A DNA stretch of 64,000 nt from Desulfomicrobium sp. UBA5193. Lineage in GTDB: Bacteria; Desulfobacterota; Desulfovibrionia; Desulfovibrionales; Desulfomicrobiaceae. Positions 40,861-49,570 of the stretch are shown here, piece by piece. The DNA is taken from contig DHWB01000006.1 in NCBI GenBank assembly GCA_002412965.1, positions 115,561 through 179,560 of the forward strand. The letters run 5' to 3'. The stretch's first letter is position 1. The number at the start of each line of letters is the position of its first letter. A program made the translations under genes and the position numbers. Below the pieces are notes generated by a model. The model ran no database searches. It had not been told where the DNA came from and was given only the letters and a program-made list of their open reading frames with translations.

Positions 40861-41832
40861 TCATTGCATGAGGGCGATTCCGGCCAGGCTCTCCAGTTCT
40901 TCGGACAGCCCCAGCGCCTGCGTCATGGATTCGCCCCAGCAGACAAGGCCGTGGTTGTCCATGAATATGGCCTCGAAGTCGCGGCTGGACTGGCCAACGG
41001 CCTGCCCCAGCTGCTCGGTGCCGGGGGCGTGGGCCGGCGCGCGGGTCAGTTTTTGGGCAAAGGCCCGGCCTTCGAAGAGGGGCAAATCCAGCAGCGGGTT
41101 CGCGCCGCGTAGGGAGAGGCTTATGAGCCTCGGCGGATGCGTGTGCACGATGGCCTGGGCGCGTGGCTGGCTGCGGTACACTTCCAGATGCACGGAGAGT
41201 TCCGATGAGGCGCGCGCCGAGGACAGGGGAGTGCCGGACAGATCGACGACGGCCAGGTCATGCGGGGAGAGGTGCCCCTTGGCGCTGCCCGTGGCTGTGA
41301 TGATGACCCGTTCCCCCTGGCGCATGCTGATGTTGCCGTTGAAGCCGGCGAAAAGTCCGCGCAGCCAGCCGTCGCGGCCTGCCTGCAGGATGGCCTGACC
41401 CGTCTCGGGATTGACCAGGGAGGAGAATTCGGCCTGGCCGGGGGCGGCGGCGTTGTCGGGCTTGATGTCGATGACGGGCGTGCCGTCGATGACCTCCAGT
41501 GGGTGGACCTGCAGGCGCAGGCCCTCGCGGCCGACGATGCGCACCGCGTGCAGGCCGATGGGCGTGGGCCGGTCGGGGGAGCGGGTCGAGAAGATGCCGC
41601 GCAGGGGCAGATCCGTGTTGCCGCGCGGGTGGCAGCGCAGCACGGTCGGATCGCCCTGGTGCATCCAGGTCAGGACCAGGATTGCGTCCCCGATCTGCAG
41701 GTCCGTGGCCGCAGGCTCGAAATCCGGGGCCAACTCGATCCAGACGGGGAGCAGCGAGGCATCACCGTATTTAGGGCATTGTTCCCTGGTGGCGAGATGA
41801 GAACGGACAGTGCCGATGACGCGAGGATGCAT
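40861..41832 (-). CDS. Fusion of TrmO-type tRNA methyltransferase domain and class II aldolase domain
   Basis: A 323-residue protein with two enzymes in one frame. Residues 1-127 match TrmO/TsaA (N6-methylation of t6A37 in tRNA): start MHPRVIGTVRS, SPDRPTPIGLHAVRI and DGTPVIDIKPD. Residues 128-323 match class II aldolase/adducin (FucA, AraD, MtnB relatives): FNGNISMR, TGSAKGHLS, Glu211 in the catalytic position, zinc ligands His230 and His232 (HTHPP) and His294 (DNHGLVCWG). No stop or frameshift separates them, and all key aldolase residues are kept. AAGGA precedes ATG 41832. The joint role is unknown; nothing next to it suggests a pathway. Confidence 0.88.
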   Translation of the reverse strand: MHPRVIGTVRSHLATREQCPKYGDASLLPVWIELAPDFEPAATDLQIGDAILVLTWMHQGDPTVLRCHPRGNTDLPLRGIFSTRSPDRPTPIGLHAVRIVGREGLRLQVHPLEVIDGTPVIDIKPDNAAAPGQAEFSSLVNPETGQAILQAGRDGWLRGLFAGFNGNISMRQGERVIITATGSAKGHLSPHDLAVVDLSGTPLSSARASSELSVHLEVYRSQPRAQAIVHTHPPRLISLSLRGANPLLDLPLFEGRAFAQKLTRAPAHAPGTEQLGQAVGQSSRDFEAIFMDNHGLVCWGESMTQALGLSEELESLAGIALMQ

Positions 41833-42065
41833 GAGAAATTCCTTGGTGCGGGTTCGTTTGAAGGGAAGGAGATTTCTGCTTACTGTCCGCCATTTCATTC
41901 GTCAAACCCATGGCGTTTTCGTTTCGCTATCACCGATCATGCCGATTGCGCGTATTTGACCCATATTCCTTGGATTTACTCAAGTGAATTTTGGGGCGAT
42001 GCTTGTATTGAATTTGCAATGATGCTAGCAATGCAGACGTTTTCAACCGTAACTTCGGAGCATGC

Positions 42066-42917
42066 ATGAACCGCTTCTCCACCAGCCTCCTTGGTGAAGC
42101 CAAGACTCTGCTTCTGGCCACGGACGGTTCTCATTTCAGTGACGGAGCCCTGCAGGAGGCCATCTTTTTCAGCCAGGCCTGCGCCGCACGCTTGATAGTC
42201 CTGCATGTGGTCAAGATCGATGTCGAATCCCTGAAGTCGGCCAATTCCAAGGTGACCCGCAAGCAACGGGAGATCGCGCCGTATTTCGACGACGTCCGCA
42301 AGATGGCCAGGGACAGCGGGGTGGAGTGCGAAACCGTGGTGGTGGGCTCCTCCGTGCCCGAGCATGCCATCGTCGAGCAGGCCAGGATGCGCAACGCGGA
42401 TGTGATCCTCATGGGCCGCCACGGTCGGGCTGGGCGGCTGTATCTGCTGGTTGGCAGCATGACCGCGAAGGTCATCGGACTCGGTTTTCCCATGGTGCTC
42501 ATGCTCCCCAAGGATTTCACGATGACCGGGTCCCATGTGCTTGTGGCCGTGGATGATTCACCGAGCAGTCGCCTGGCCGTTGAAGAGGCCCTGAGCCTCG
42601 GGATGTGCTGCGTGACCCTGGAGCGACTGACCTTCGTGGCGGTCGCGGGGCGAGAGAGCGGTCTGCCCGAGGCCAGCAAAATGGTCGAGGACATTTGTGC
42701 CCGCGGCCGGGAAAAATGGCCGCATATTCATTTCGAGGCCGTGGCCGGGGTCGGGCATCCCTCGAACATCATCGTGCGGGCCGCCGAGGAACGCTCGGTG
42801 GACATGATCATGATTGGCGGCATGGTCTCCGGGCCTCTGCCCAGGATGTTCAGCGGCCGGGTCACCAAGGAGGTCTGTGGCTGGGCGCACTGCGCGGTGC
42901 TGATAGTCACCGCCTAG
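42066..42917 (+). CDS. Tandem-domain universal stress protein
   Basis: A 283-residue cytoplasmic protein of two Usp domains. Domain 1 (about 13-146) has the strand TLLLATDGS and the ATP-binding G-x2-G-x9-G-S motif in GRHGRAGRLYLLVGS. Domain 2 (about 157-283) begins HVLVAVDDSPSSRLA and ends with SVDMIMIGGMVSGPLPRMFSGRV, where the ATP motif is degenerate. Usp proteins respond to starvation or redox stress. The start is MNRFSTSLLGEAK at 42066. A large palindromic element follows. Confidence 0.9.
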   Translation: MNRFSTSLLGEAKTLLLATDGSHFSDGALQEAIFFSQACAARLIVLHVVKIDVESLKSANSKVTRKQREIAPYFDDVRKMARDSGVECETVVVGSSVPEHAIVEQARMRNADVILMGRHGRAGRLYLLVGSMTAKVIGLGFPMVLMLPKDFTMTGSHVLVAVDDSPSSRLAVEEALSLGMCCVTLERLTFVAVAGRESGLPEASKMVEDICARGREKWPHIHFEAVAGVGHPSNIIVRAAEERSVDMIMIGGMVSGPLPRMFSGRVTKEVCGWAHCAVLIVTA

Positions 42918-43042
42918 GAAGCCTTCCAAAAAACGTTCTGGACTGCGTTGCTCCCCGATTCTGGAGGGCTCATGTAGACGGGGCTACACTTCACCCTCCA
43001 GAATCGGCTCGCGCCTTGCCAGAACGCTTTTTGAAAGGCTTC
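42918..43042. repeat. 125-bp imperfect palindromic intergenic element
   Basis: Outer arms of 24 bp (42918-42941 and 43019-43042) match at 22 positions and start GAAGCCTT; both mismatches are tolerated as G-U in RNA. Inner arms of 13 bp are perfect (CGATTCTGGAGGG at 42956-42968 with 42994-43006). A central hairpin TGTAG-ACGGGG-CTACA (42973-42988) closes it. It begins 1 bp after the Usp stop codon. The layout resembles dispersed palindromic or MITE-like elements seen between genes in Desulfo-type genomes (from memory). No other copy is apparent in this window. Confidence 0.85.
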
Positions 43043-43120
43043 TGGGAAATGCACCAAGTGCTTGGGCGCGTGCCGAGGGTTCTGGCTTCTTCTTCGAATC
43101 ATCTGACAAGGAACGGTCTC

Positions 43121-45241
43121 ATGTCGGTCAGGCTTCTGCGATTCTTTCCCTTTCTCGCCTGGTTTCCGCTCAGCGCGCTGACCGTGCGGGCCGATCTCAT
43201 GGCTGGCATCACCGGGGCCCTGGTGCTCGTGCCCAAGGCCATGGCTTATGCCCAGCTGTCCGGTCTGCCCCTCTATTTCGGTCTGTACACCGCCTTCGTG
43301 CCTGCCATAATCGGTGCTCTGTGGGGATCTTCCAGACAGCTGGCCACGGGCCCGGTGGCCATTGTCTCACTCATGACCGCCGCCGCCGTGACCCCGCTCG
43401 CGGTCTCCAACACGCCTGAATACATCGGGTTCGCCCTGCTGCTGACCTTTCTGGTGGGGCTTGTTCAACTTCTCCTCGGCGTGGTCAAGCTCGGGACCAT
43501 CGTCAACTTCGTGTCCCATCCGGTCATCCTCGGGTTCATGAACGCGGCCGCCATCATCATCGGCCTGTCCCAGCTGGATTTGCTGCTCGGCATCCCCAAG
43601 GGGCGCAGCGATTTTTTCCTCCGGGATATCTGGGAAATGCTCTCCCTGCTCCCTCAGACTCATTTGCCGACTCTGGGGATGGCCCTCTTCGGGCTTGTCC
43701 TCATGCTTGTGATGAAGAGGATCCCGGCCTTGTCCAAGGCCAGCGTTCTGGTCGCGGTGGTCATCACCACCCTGGCCAGTGCAGTCATCGGCTATGACCA
43801 GCGCGGGACCGCCGTGCCGACCGACATCGCAACGCCTCAGGCCAGGGTGCTGGTGACCCAGTACGAGGAAAACCAGCGGCGGATGGAGCAGGTCGCCGCC
43901 GACATAGCCAGGATTTCCGCGCGCCAGCGCCAGGAGGAAAAAGAAGGCCATGTCTGGATCGCCGCGGGGCTGCGGCATCAGAGTGAACTGGCGCGTCTGG
44001 ACATGCGGTCCATGGAGAGGCGGCACAACGAACTCTTGCGCGGGGTGCGGCAGCTGCGCTTCGTGCGTCCCGAGGACGAGGAACGAGGTCAACTGTACCA
44101 GCTGGGCGCGGCCCCGGTGGACATGACGGTTGACGATCGTGCCTGGCATATCAAGAGCATTGAGCACGGTGTCATGAAGCTCGTCGGGGGCGGCGATGTG
44201 GTGGGTACGGTTCCGGCGGGCCTGCCGTCCCTGCGTTTTCCGACAGTAAGCCTCGATGCCGTGATGCAATTGCTGGCTTCGGCCCTCATTATCGCCCTGG
44301 TCGCCTTCATGGAGTCCATCTCCATGGCCAAGGCCATGGCCAGCAAGGCGCGGCAGCATGTCGACCCCAACCAGGAACTCATCGGCCAGGGCCTGGCCAA
44401 CATCGGCGGGTCCTTTTTTCAGGCCTATCCGGCCTGCGGCTCCTTCACCGGCTCGGCCATCAATCTGCAGGCAGGGGCAAAGACCGGTCTGGCCATGGTC
44501 TTCAACGGCGTCTTCGTGGCCGTGACCCTGCTTTTTTTCACGCCTCTGCTCTATCATCTGCCCAAGGCCGTGCTGGCCACGATCATCGTCCTGGCGGTCA
44601 CGGGCCTGCTCACGCCCCACGCCTTCGTGCACACGTGGAAGGCCAACCGGGGGGACGGGGCCGTGGCCCTGGTCACCTTCATCGTGACCCTGCTTGCTGC
44701 GCCGCATCTGGACCGGGGCATCATGGTCGGCGCGGCCCTGTCCATAGGCCTCTACCTGTATCGGACCATGGCGCCGCGCGTGGCCATCCTCGGCCGATAT
44801 GCCGACGGAACCCTGCGGGACGTGAGCGTCCACAAGACCCTTGCCACGTCGACCCAGGTCACGGTCATGCGCTTCGACGGCTCCCTCTATTTCGCCAATG
44901 TCGCCTACTTCGAGGACGCCGTGCTCAAATCCGTGGCTGACCACAAGGACGCGAAATTCCTTCTCGTGGTCGCAGATGCGATCAATTCCATGGATTCCTC
45001 GGGGGAGGAGATGCTGCAGACGCTTGTGGGGCAACTGCGGGAGACAGGCGTGGAGTTGGTTTTTTCGGGGCTCAAAAAGCAGGTGCTGGACGTGATGCGT
45101 GCGACCGGGCTGTATCATCGCATCGGGGAAGAGAATCTGTTCGCCACGGAGTGCCAGGCGCTGAAGTCGATCTTAAAGAGGCTGGGCACGGAAGTCGAAG
45201 ACGACGAACTGTTTGCCCAAGTCAAGGCCATGGTCTGCTAA
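43121..45241 (+). CDS. SulP-family anion transporter with STAS domain and large internal insertion
   Basis: A 706-residue inner-membrane protein. The SulP start is clear (DLMAGITGALVLVPKAMAYAQLSGLPLYFGLYTAFVPAIIGALWGSS in pieces, ATGPVAIVSLMT), and a C-terminal STAS domain covers about 575-690 (VTVMRFDGSLYFANVAYFEDAV, DAINSMDSSGEEML). Between TM segments, residues about 226-355 are a hydrophilic, helix-rich insertion (QYEENQRRMEQVAADIARIS; RSMERRHNELLRGVRQL) where typical SulP proteins have a short loop. The membrane part resumes at VGTVPAGLPSLRFP. Sulfate, bicarbonate or another anion may be carried. AAGGA precedes the ATG. Confidence 0.9.
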   Translation: MSVRLLRFFPFLAWFPLSALTVRADLMAGITGALVLVPKAMAYAQLSGLPLYFGLYTAFVPAIIGALWGSSRQLATGPVAIVSLMTAAAVTPLAVSNTPEYIGFALLLTFLVGLVQLLLGVVKLGTIVNFVSHPVILGFMNAAAIIIGLSQLDLLLGIPKGRSDFFLRDIWEMLSLLPQTHLPTLGMALFGLVLMLVMKRIPALSKASVLVAVVITTLASAVIGYDQRGTAVPTDIATPQARVLVTQYEENQRRMEQVAADIARISARQRQEEKEGHVWIAAGLRHQSELARLDMRSMERRHNELLRGVRQLRFVRPEDEERGQLYQLGAAPVDMTVDDRAWHIKSIEHGVMKLVGGGDVVGTVPAGLPSLRFPTVSLDAVMQLLASALIIALVAFMESISMAKAMASKARQHVDPNQELIGQGLANIGGSFFQAYPACGSFTGSAINLQAGAKTGLAMVFNGVFVAVTLLFFTPLLYHLPKAVLATIIVLAVTGLLTPHAFVHTWKANRGDGAVALVTFIVTLLAAPHLDRGIMVGAALSIGLYLYRTMAPRVAILGRYADGTLRDVSVHKTLATSTQVTVMRFDGSLYFANVAYFEDAVLKSVADHKDAKFLLVVADAINSMDSSGEEMLQTLVGQLRETGVELVFSGLKKQVLDVMRATGLYHRIGEENLFATECQALKSILKRLGTEVEDDELFAQVKAMVC

Positions 45242-45280
45242 GAGAGGGGCGGGCGGGAACGTCCGGAAGGCACTTGCACG

Positions 45281-45315
45281 AAAAAAACGGGGCGCTGGCG
45301 ATAGTCGGCGCCCCG
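45281..45315 (-). terminator. Intrinsic terminator of the helicase gene
   Basis: On the minus strand CGGGGCGC/GCGCCCCG (8-bp stem, 45308-45315 with 45288-45295) followed by seven T. Confidence 0.88.
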
Positions 45316-45329
45316 CCTGATTTGCGGCG

Positions 45330-47501
45330 TCATTCCAGTTCGACGAAGTCCTCGATGATGAGCTTCAGCCCGAAGCCGGGGAAATTGATCTTGTACTTGT
45401 TCGGTTCCACGCGCTGGACGACCTTGCCCCTGCCAAAGATCTTGTGGCGGCAGTAGGTGCCCTGGACCGGGGTCTGGGCGCTGGAGCGGGAGCGCGGCGG
45501 CTCCTGCCCGAAATCCTCGCCGGGGCCCGGACAGGATTGGCCCTGGATGCTCGCGGGATCTCTGCGCGGGGTCGGCAGGGTCTGCAGGCCCACGCCGCCG
45601 GTGAACTGTTCGCGGTAGCGGGACATGAGGTGGGCCGGGATGTCCTGCAGGAAGGGGCTGACCCTGGCCGGGGTCGTGGCCGAGAGTTCCCGGCTGTACA
45701 GCGTTTCGGGGGAGAAGAGGGTCAGGCTGTCGCGGGCCCGGGTGCAGGCCACGTACAAGAGGCGCCGTTCCTCCTCGAAATCGTCGCTGTCGTTCATGGC
45801 GTGGCGGGACGGGAAGCGGTCCTCGACCAGATCGATGACCAGCACCGCGTCCCACTCCAGGCCCTTGGCCGAATGGACCGTGGACAGGGTCACGGCCTGG
45901 CCGCGTTTTTCCTCGGCGTCGGGGCTATCGAGGCTGAGGTCCCCCAGAAAGGCGGGGATGTCGTCGTAGCCGAGCGAGATCTGCGTCAATTCTTCCAGGC
46001 CCGCTTCGCGGCGCGGGTAGTCGTCCGGAAATTTGTTCTTCATCACCGGAAGGTAGTATTCCAGCACAAAGGTGATGGCCGTGGACGGGCGCATGACCTG
46101 GGTGCGCAGGGTATCCAGCACGCGCAGCAGGCTGTCCAGCTCCGGGCGCTTGGTCCGCTGGGCCTTCAGGTAGGATTGGTCGTTGATCATGGCCGCGTGG
46201 TGGATTTTCTGCGCACTTTTGGGGCCGATGCCCGGCACGTTGCCGAGAATCCGCTGCCAGGCGGGCAGGTCCGAGGCGTTCAGGCCAAGGCGCAGGCAGG
46301 CCAGGACGTCCTTGATGTGCGCCGCCTCGGAGAATTTGATCCCGCCGTATTTGCGAAAGCCCAGGCCGATCTTGTTCAGCTCCACTTCCACATGGTAGGA
46401 TTGGTAGCCTGCCCGGAAGAGCACGGCGATCTGGTCCAGGGGAAAGGTGCGCGACAGCTCCACGACCTTGGTCGTGACCAGGCGGGCCTGACTGCGGTCC
46501 GAGAAAGGCAGCACGTGCTCGGGCAGGCGGGAGTCGGTGCGTTCGGAGAAGAGGCGCTTGACGAACTTGTCGCGGAATCCGTCCAGGATGGCGTTGGTCA
46601 GTTCCAGGATGGGCTGGGTGGAGCGGTAGTTCTGCTCCAGCTTGATGACCCGGGTTCCGGGAAACGTCTTCGGGAAATCAAGGATGTTGCGCACGTTCGC
46701 GCCGCGAAAGGCGTAGATGGACTGGGCGTCGTCGCCCACGGCCATGATGTTGGGGCTGGCGTCGCCGGGCTTGGTCAGGAGGCGCACCAGGCGGGCCTGA
46801 ACAAGGTTGGTGTCCTGGTATTCGTCGACCATGATGTGGGAGATGGACGAGGTCACGGACTCGCGGATGTGCGGGTGCTCGGTCAGCAGGCGCTCCAGCA
46901 GAAAGAGCAGGTCGTCGTAGTCCAACAGGCCGCATTCGTGCTTGAGCCGTTCGTATTCCGCGAACAGCCGGGCCAGATCGTCCTCGTAGGTGCCCAGGTG
47001 ATAGGCTTCCTGGCGCAGAACCTGCGAGAGGGACAGCTCCTTGTTGCGGCTCTTGCTGTACAGGCCGAGGATCGTGGCCCGCTTGGGAAATTTGCGGTCG
47101 CTCTTGCCAATCTTAAGATGATCCTTGGCCTGGCCGAGAATCTCTTCCCCGTCCGAGCGGTCCATGACCGTGGCCCCGCGCTCGAATCCCAGCAGTCCCG
47201 CGTAGTGCTTGAGCAGGGAGTAGGCGAAACCGTGAAAGGTGCCGCCGCGCACATGTCCGAGGCCCTGGTGGCCAAGGAGCGCCTCGGCGCGGTGCAGCAT
47301 CTCGGCGGAGGCCTTGCGGGTGAAGGTCAGGAGCAGGATTTCTTCCGGGGAAACGCCCGCTTCCACCAGCCTGGCCAGGCGGTAGACGATGGTGCGGGTC
47401 TTGCCCGAGCCCGCCCCGGCGATGACCAGGACCGGACCGGCGAGGGTGGTCGCGGCCTCGTGTTGGGCGGGATTCAAGTCGTTTTGATAGTCGATGCGCA
47501 T
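45330..47501 (-). CDS. UvrD/PcrA-type ATP-dependent DNA helicase
   Basis: A 723-residue SF1A 3'-5' helicase for DNA repair. Motif I is GAGSGKT (29-35), Ia LLLTFTRKASAEML, II VDEYQDTN, III VGDDAQSIYAFRGA, IV QNYRS, V TVHSAKGLEWD and VI RRLLYVACTRA. A Ser/Pro-rich linker leads to a C-terminal Tudor-like tail (HKIFGRGKVVQRVEPNKYKINFPGFG) as in PcrA, where it contacts RNA polymerase. Its start is 6 bp after the phosphodiesterase stop on the same strand, so the two are co-transcribed. Confidence 0.93.
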   Translation of the reverse strand: MRIDYQNDLNPAQHEAATTLAGPVLVIAGAGSGKTRTIVYRLARLVEAGVSPEEILLLTFTRKASAEMLHRAEALLGHQGLGHVRGGTFHGFAYSLLKHYAGLLGFERGATVMDRSDGEEILGQAKDHLKIGKSDRKFPKRATILGLYSKSRNKELSLSQVLRQEAYHLGTYEDDLARLFAEYERLKHECGLLDYDDLLFLLERLLTEHPHIRESVTSSISHIMVDEYQDTNLVQARLVRLLTKPGDASPNIMAVGDDAQSIYAFRGANVRNILDFPKTFPGTRVIKLEQNYRSTQPILELTNAILDGFRDKFVKRLFSERTDSRLPEHVLPFSDRSQARLVTTKVVELSRTFPLDQIAVLFRAGYQSYHVEVELNKIGLGFRKYGGIKFSEAAHIKDVLACLRLGLNASDLPAWQRILGNVPGIGPKSAQKIHHAAMINDQSYLKAQRTKRPELDSLLRVLDTLRTQVMRPSTAITFVLEYYLPVMKNKFPDDYPRREAGLEELTQISLGYDDIPAFLGDLSLDSPDAEEKRGQAVTLSTVHSAKGLEWDAVLVIDLVEDRFPSRHAMNDSDDFEEERRLLYVACTRARDSLTLFSPETLYSRELSATTPARVSPFLQDIPAHLMSRYREQFTGGVGLQTLPTPRRDPASIQGQSCPGPGEDFGQEPPRSRSSAQTPVQGTYCRHKIFGRGKVVQRVEPNKYKINFPGFGLKLIIEDFVELE

Positions 47502-47507
47502 GATTTT

Positions 47508-48812
47508 TCAGGCCCCAAGGGTGGAGGCGGGAATGCCGAATTGGTCCAGAATTTCCTGGCCGACTTCCGTCGGCGTGCGGGCAGCATGGCCCCGTGAATC
47601 GTAAAAAAAGACGTCGTCCGCCGTGTGCATGCCCTGGCGGCCGAAATGGCCGTACATGCCGGTGCGGCCGAACTTGCCCTTGAGGTCGAATCCGGGCTGC
47701 GGGACCAGGACCAGATCCGGGGCGAGGTGGGCCTGTGCGCCGTGATAGAGATCCCGGCCGCGATGTACGTGGCGGATGACCTTGCGGCCTTGCCAGGTCA
47801 GCCCCGAGAGGGCGCGGGTCAGATCGGCGCAAAGCAGGTCGGCTTCGGTCCGGGAGAGCCGGCCCCGCCCGAAACGCTCCTTGGTGTGCAGGTAGATACG
47901 GCCCGGGTCAAGGGCAAAGGCGCGTGTGGCCGGGCTGATGGCCTGTGTGTCCCACTCGCTTCCTGGCTGGCGGGAGAGATGCAGGAGACCCGCCTCGCGT
48001 AGCCAGAAATTGAGATCGACTTCCTGCTCAAGGGTGGTGAAGCCGTGGTCGGCCATGATCAGCAGGCGCTTGGGGTCGGGCAGGTCGTGGTATCTGGCGA
48101 GGACATGCCCGATGAGCGCGTCCCATGCGGTCATGAAACGCAGGGCTTCCGAGCGCCAGGGATGGTAGGGCTCGACCAGGGCGGGAAAAAGGAAATGGCC
48201 GAGGCGGTCCGTCTCGGTCAGCACGAAGAAGAAGAGGTCCCAGGCCAGGTCCGGCCACAGCATGTCCAGGGCTCTGCGACGGCAGGCCAGGGTGCGGTGC
48301 AGGTCTTCCAGCAGGAAGGCGGGGTCCGTGGCCCCGCGCACGGTGTCGGCCTCGATCGTGTATCCGATGTCGGCCAGGATGCCGCCCAGGGCAGGGGGGT
48401 GCACCGCGCCTTCCAGGGTCTGGGCCGGGAATCCGGCCACAAGCAAGGCCTGCATGGCCCGCACCGGTGCCAGGTTGGGCATGTTCACCACTTTGGCGAA
48501 GAATCCGCGGTCCGTCAGTCGTTCAAAGATCGTCGGCCCGTGCACATGGGTGAAGTCCGTGAAGTGGAGCTCGTAGCTATGCGGGTCCATGCGCGTGAAT
48601 CCGAAAACGCCATGCTCTCCGGGCTGGGAGGCGGTGAAGAGGCTGGTCCAGTTCACGGGCGAGAGCTCGGGCAACTCTGCGGAGATGGCCCTGCAGTGGG
48701 GTGAGTCGACGATGGTGGCAAGGTTCGGGAGCAGCCCCTGGGCGCAGAGGCCCTGGGCCACGGACCATGGCAGGCCGTCCAGGCCAAGGAAAACCAGTCG
48801 GGGAGCGTGCAT
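47508..48812 (-). CDS. Type I phosphodiesterase/nucleotide pyrophosphatase (alkaline phosphatase fold)
   Basis: A 434-residue metal-dependent hydrolase of the alkaline-phosphatase superfamily. Visible motifs: LVFLGLDGLPWSV (first metal Asp), SPVNWTSLFTASQPGEHGVFGF (nucleophile Thr/Ser region), LTETDRLGHFLFP, LLIMADHGFT, and MYGHFGRQGMH near the end, which supply the usual Asp/His metal ligands. No signal peptide appears with start MHAPRLVFLG, so it looks cytoplasmic. Substrate unknown. The frame is open about 200 bp further upstream, across the tpx promoter, but family alignment favours 48812. Confidence 0.85.
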   Translation of the reverse strand: MHAPRLVFLGLDGLPWSVAQGLCAQGLLPNLATIVDSPHCRAISAELPELSPVNWTSLFTASQPGEHGVFGFTRMDPHSYELHFTDFTHVHGPTIFERLTDRGFFAKVVNMPNLAPVRAMQALLVAGFPAQTLEGAVHPPALGGILADIGYTIEADTVRGATDPAFLLEDLHRTLACRRRALDMLWPDLAWDLFFFVLTETDRLGHFLFPALVEPYHPWRSEALRFMTAWDALIGHVLARYHDLPDPKRLLIMADHGFTTLEQEVDLNFWLREAGLLHLSRQPGSEWDTQAISPATRAFALDPGRIYLHTKERFGRGRLSRTEADLLCADLTRALSGLTWQGRKVIRHVHRGRDLYHGAQAHLAPDLVLVPQPGFDLKGKFGRTGMYGHFGRQGMHTADDVFFYDSRGHAARTPTEVGQEILDQFGIPASTLGA

Positions 48813-48913
48813 GGAGGGCGTGTAGCAGGGGGCGGGGCGGTTGACCAGACGTTGAAAAAGGCGACCGGACAGGGGGCTGAGGGATTTTTTAGGGATAAAA
48901 TGCGCTTTCCCCC

Positions 48914-48941
48914 TTGCACTCTTAAACGCAATTCTTACAAT
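48914..48941 (+). promoter_or_regulatory. tpx promoter
   Basis: TTGCAC (48914-48919), 16-bp spacer, TACAAT (48936-48941), about 85 bp before the tpx start in a divergent region. Confidence 0.65.
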
Positions 48942-49024
48942 GCAGACTGTTGTCAATGAACCGGCCGGATTGGCATAGTCGTGGACGGCCACGGCGCCCC
49001 AGGCCTCAAACAAGGGAGTTTACA

Positions 49025-49540
49025 ATGGTCAAAAGAGATAATGTGGTGACCTTCATGGGCAATCCCCTGACGCTGGTCGGTCCCGAAATCACCCCTGGCA
49101 TGGCTGCCCCTGATTTCGCAGTGGTCAACAACGATCTTGGCCCCGTGTCGCTGGCCGATGTGGCGGGAAAGGTGGTTGTGATCTCGGCGGTTCCGTCCCT
49201 GGACACCCCCGTGTGCGACATGGAGACGAGACGCTTCAACCAGGAGGCTCAGACTCTCGGCGAGAAGGTCAAGGTTCTGACCGTAAGCATGGATCTGCCC
49301 TTCGCCCAAAAGCGCTGGTGCGGAAACGCGGGGGTAGAGAACGTGCAGACCGTTTCCGACTATCAGACAGCCGCCTTTGGCCAGGCCTATGGCGTGCTCA
49401 TTGATGGACTGCGCCTGCTCGCGCGCGCGATCTTCGTCATCGATGCCGGCGGCAAGGTGGCCTATGTGCAGATCGTGCCGGAACTGACGCATGAGCCCGA
49501 CTATGCCGCAGTGCTTGGCGCTGTTAGAAAGTTATTGTAA
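49025..49540 (+). CDS. tpx: Thiol peroxidase
   Basis: Atypical 2-Cys peroxiredoxin reducing peroxides with thioredoxin. The 171-residue protein has the peroxidatic Cys64 in SLDTPVCDMETR and resolving Cys99 (KRWCGNAG), the Tpx pattern. Begins MVKRDNVVTFMGNPLTLVG. No signal peptide. Ferritin follows 30 bp later, probably on the same transcript, forming a peroxide/iron defence pair. Confidence 0.96.
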   Translation: MVKRDNVVTFMGNPLTLVGPEITPGMAAPDFAVVNNDLGPVSLADVAGKVVVISAVPSLDTPVCDMETRRFNQEAQTLGEKVKVLTVSMDLPFAQKRWCGNAGVENVQTVSDYQTAAFGQAYGVLIDGLRLLARAIFVIDAGGKVAYVQIVPELTHEPDYAAVLGAVRKLL

Positions 49541-49570
49541 TTACAAATATTTTTTTAAGGAAGGTGACCG

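Noticed and set aside
45444..47597. A 717-codon plus-strand frame opposite the UvrD/PcrA-type helicase.
   Set aside because: Helicase motifs I-VI are intact on the minus strand; the plus frame has no domain.
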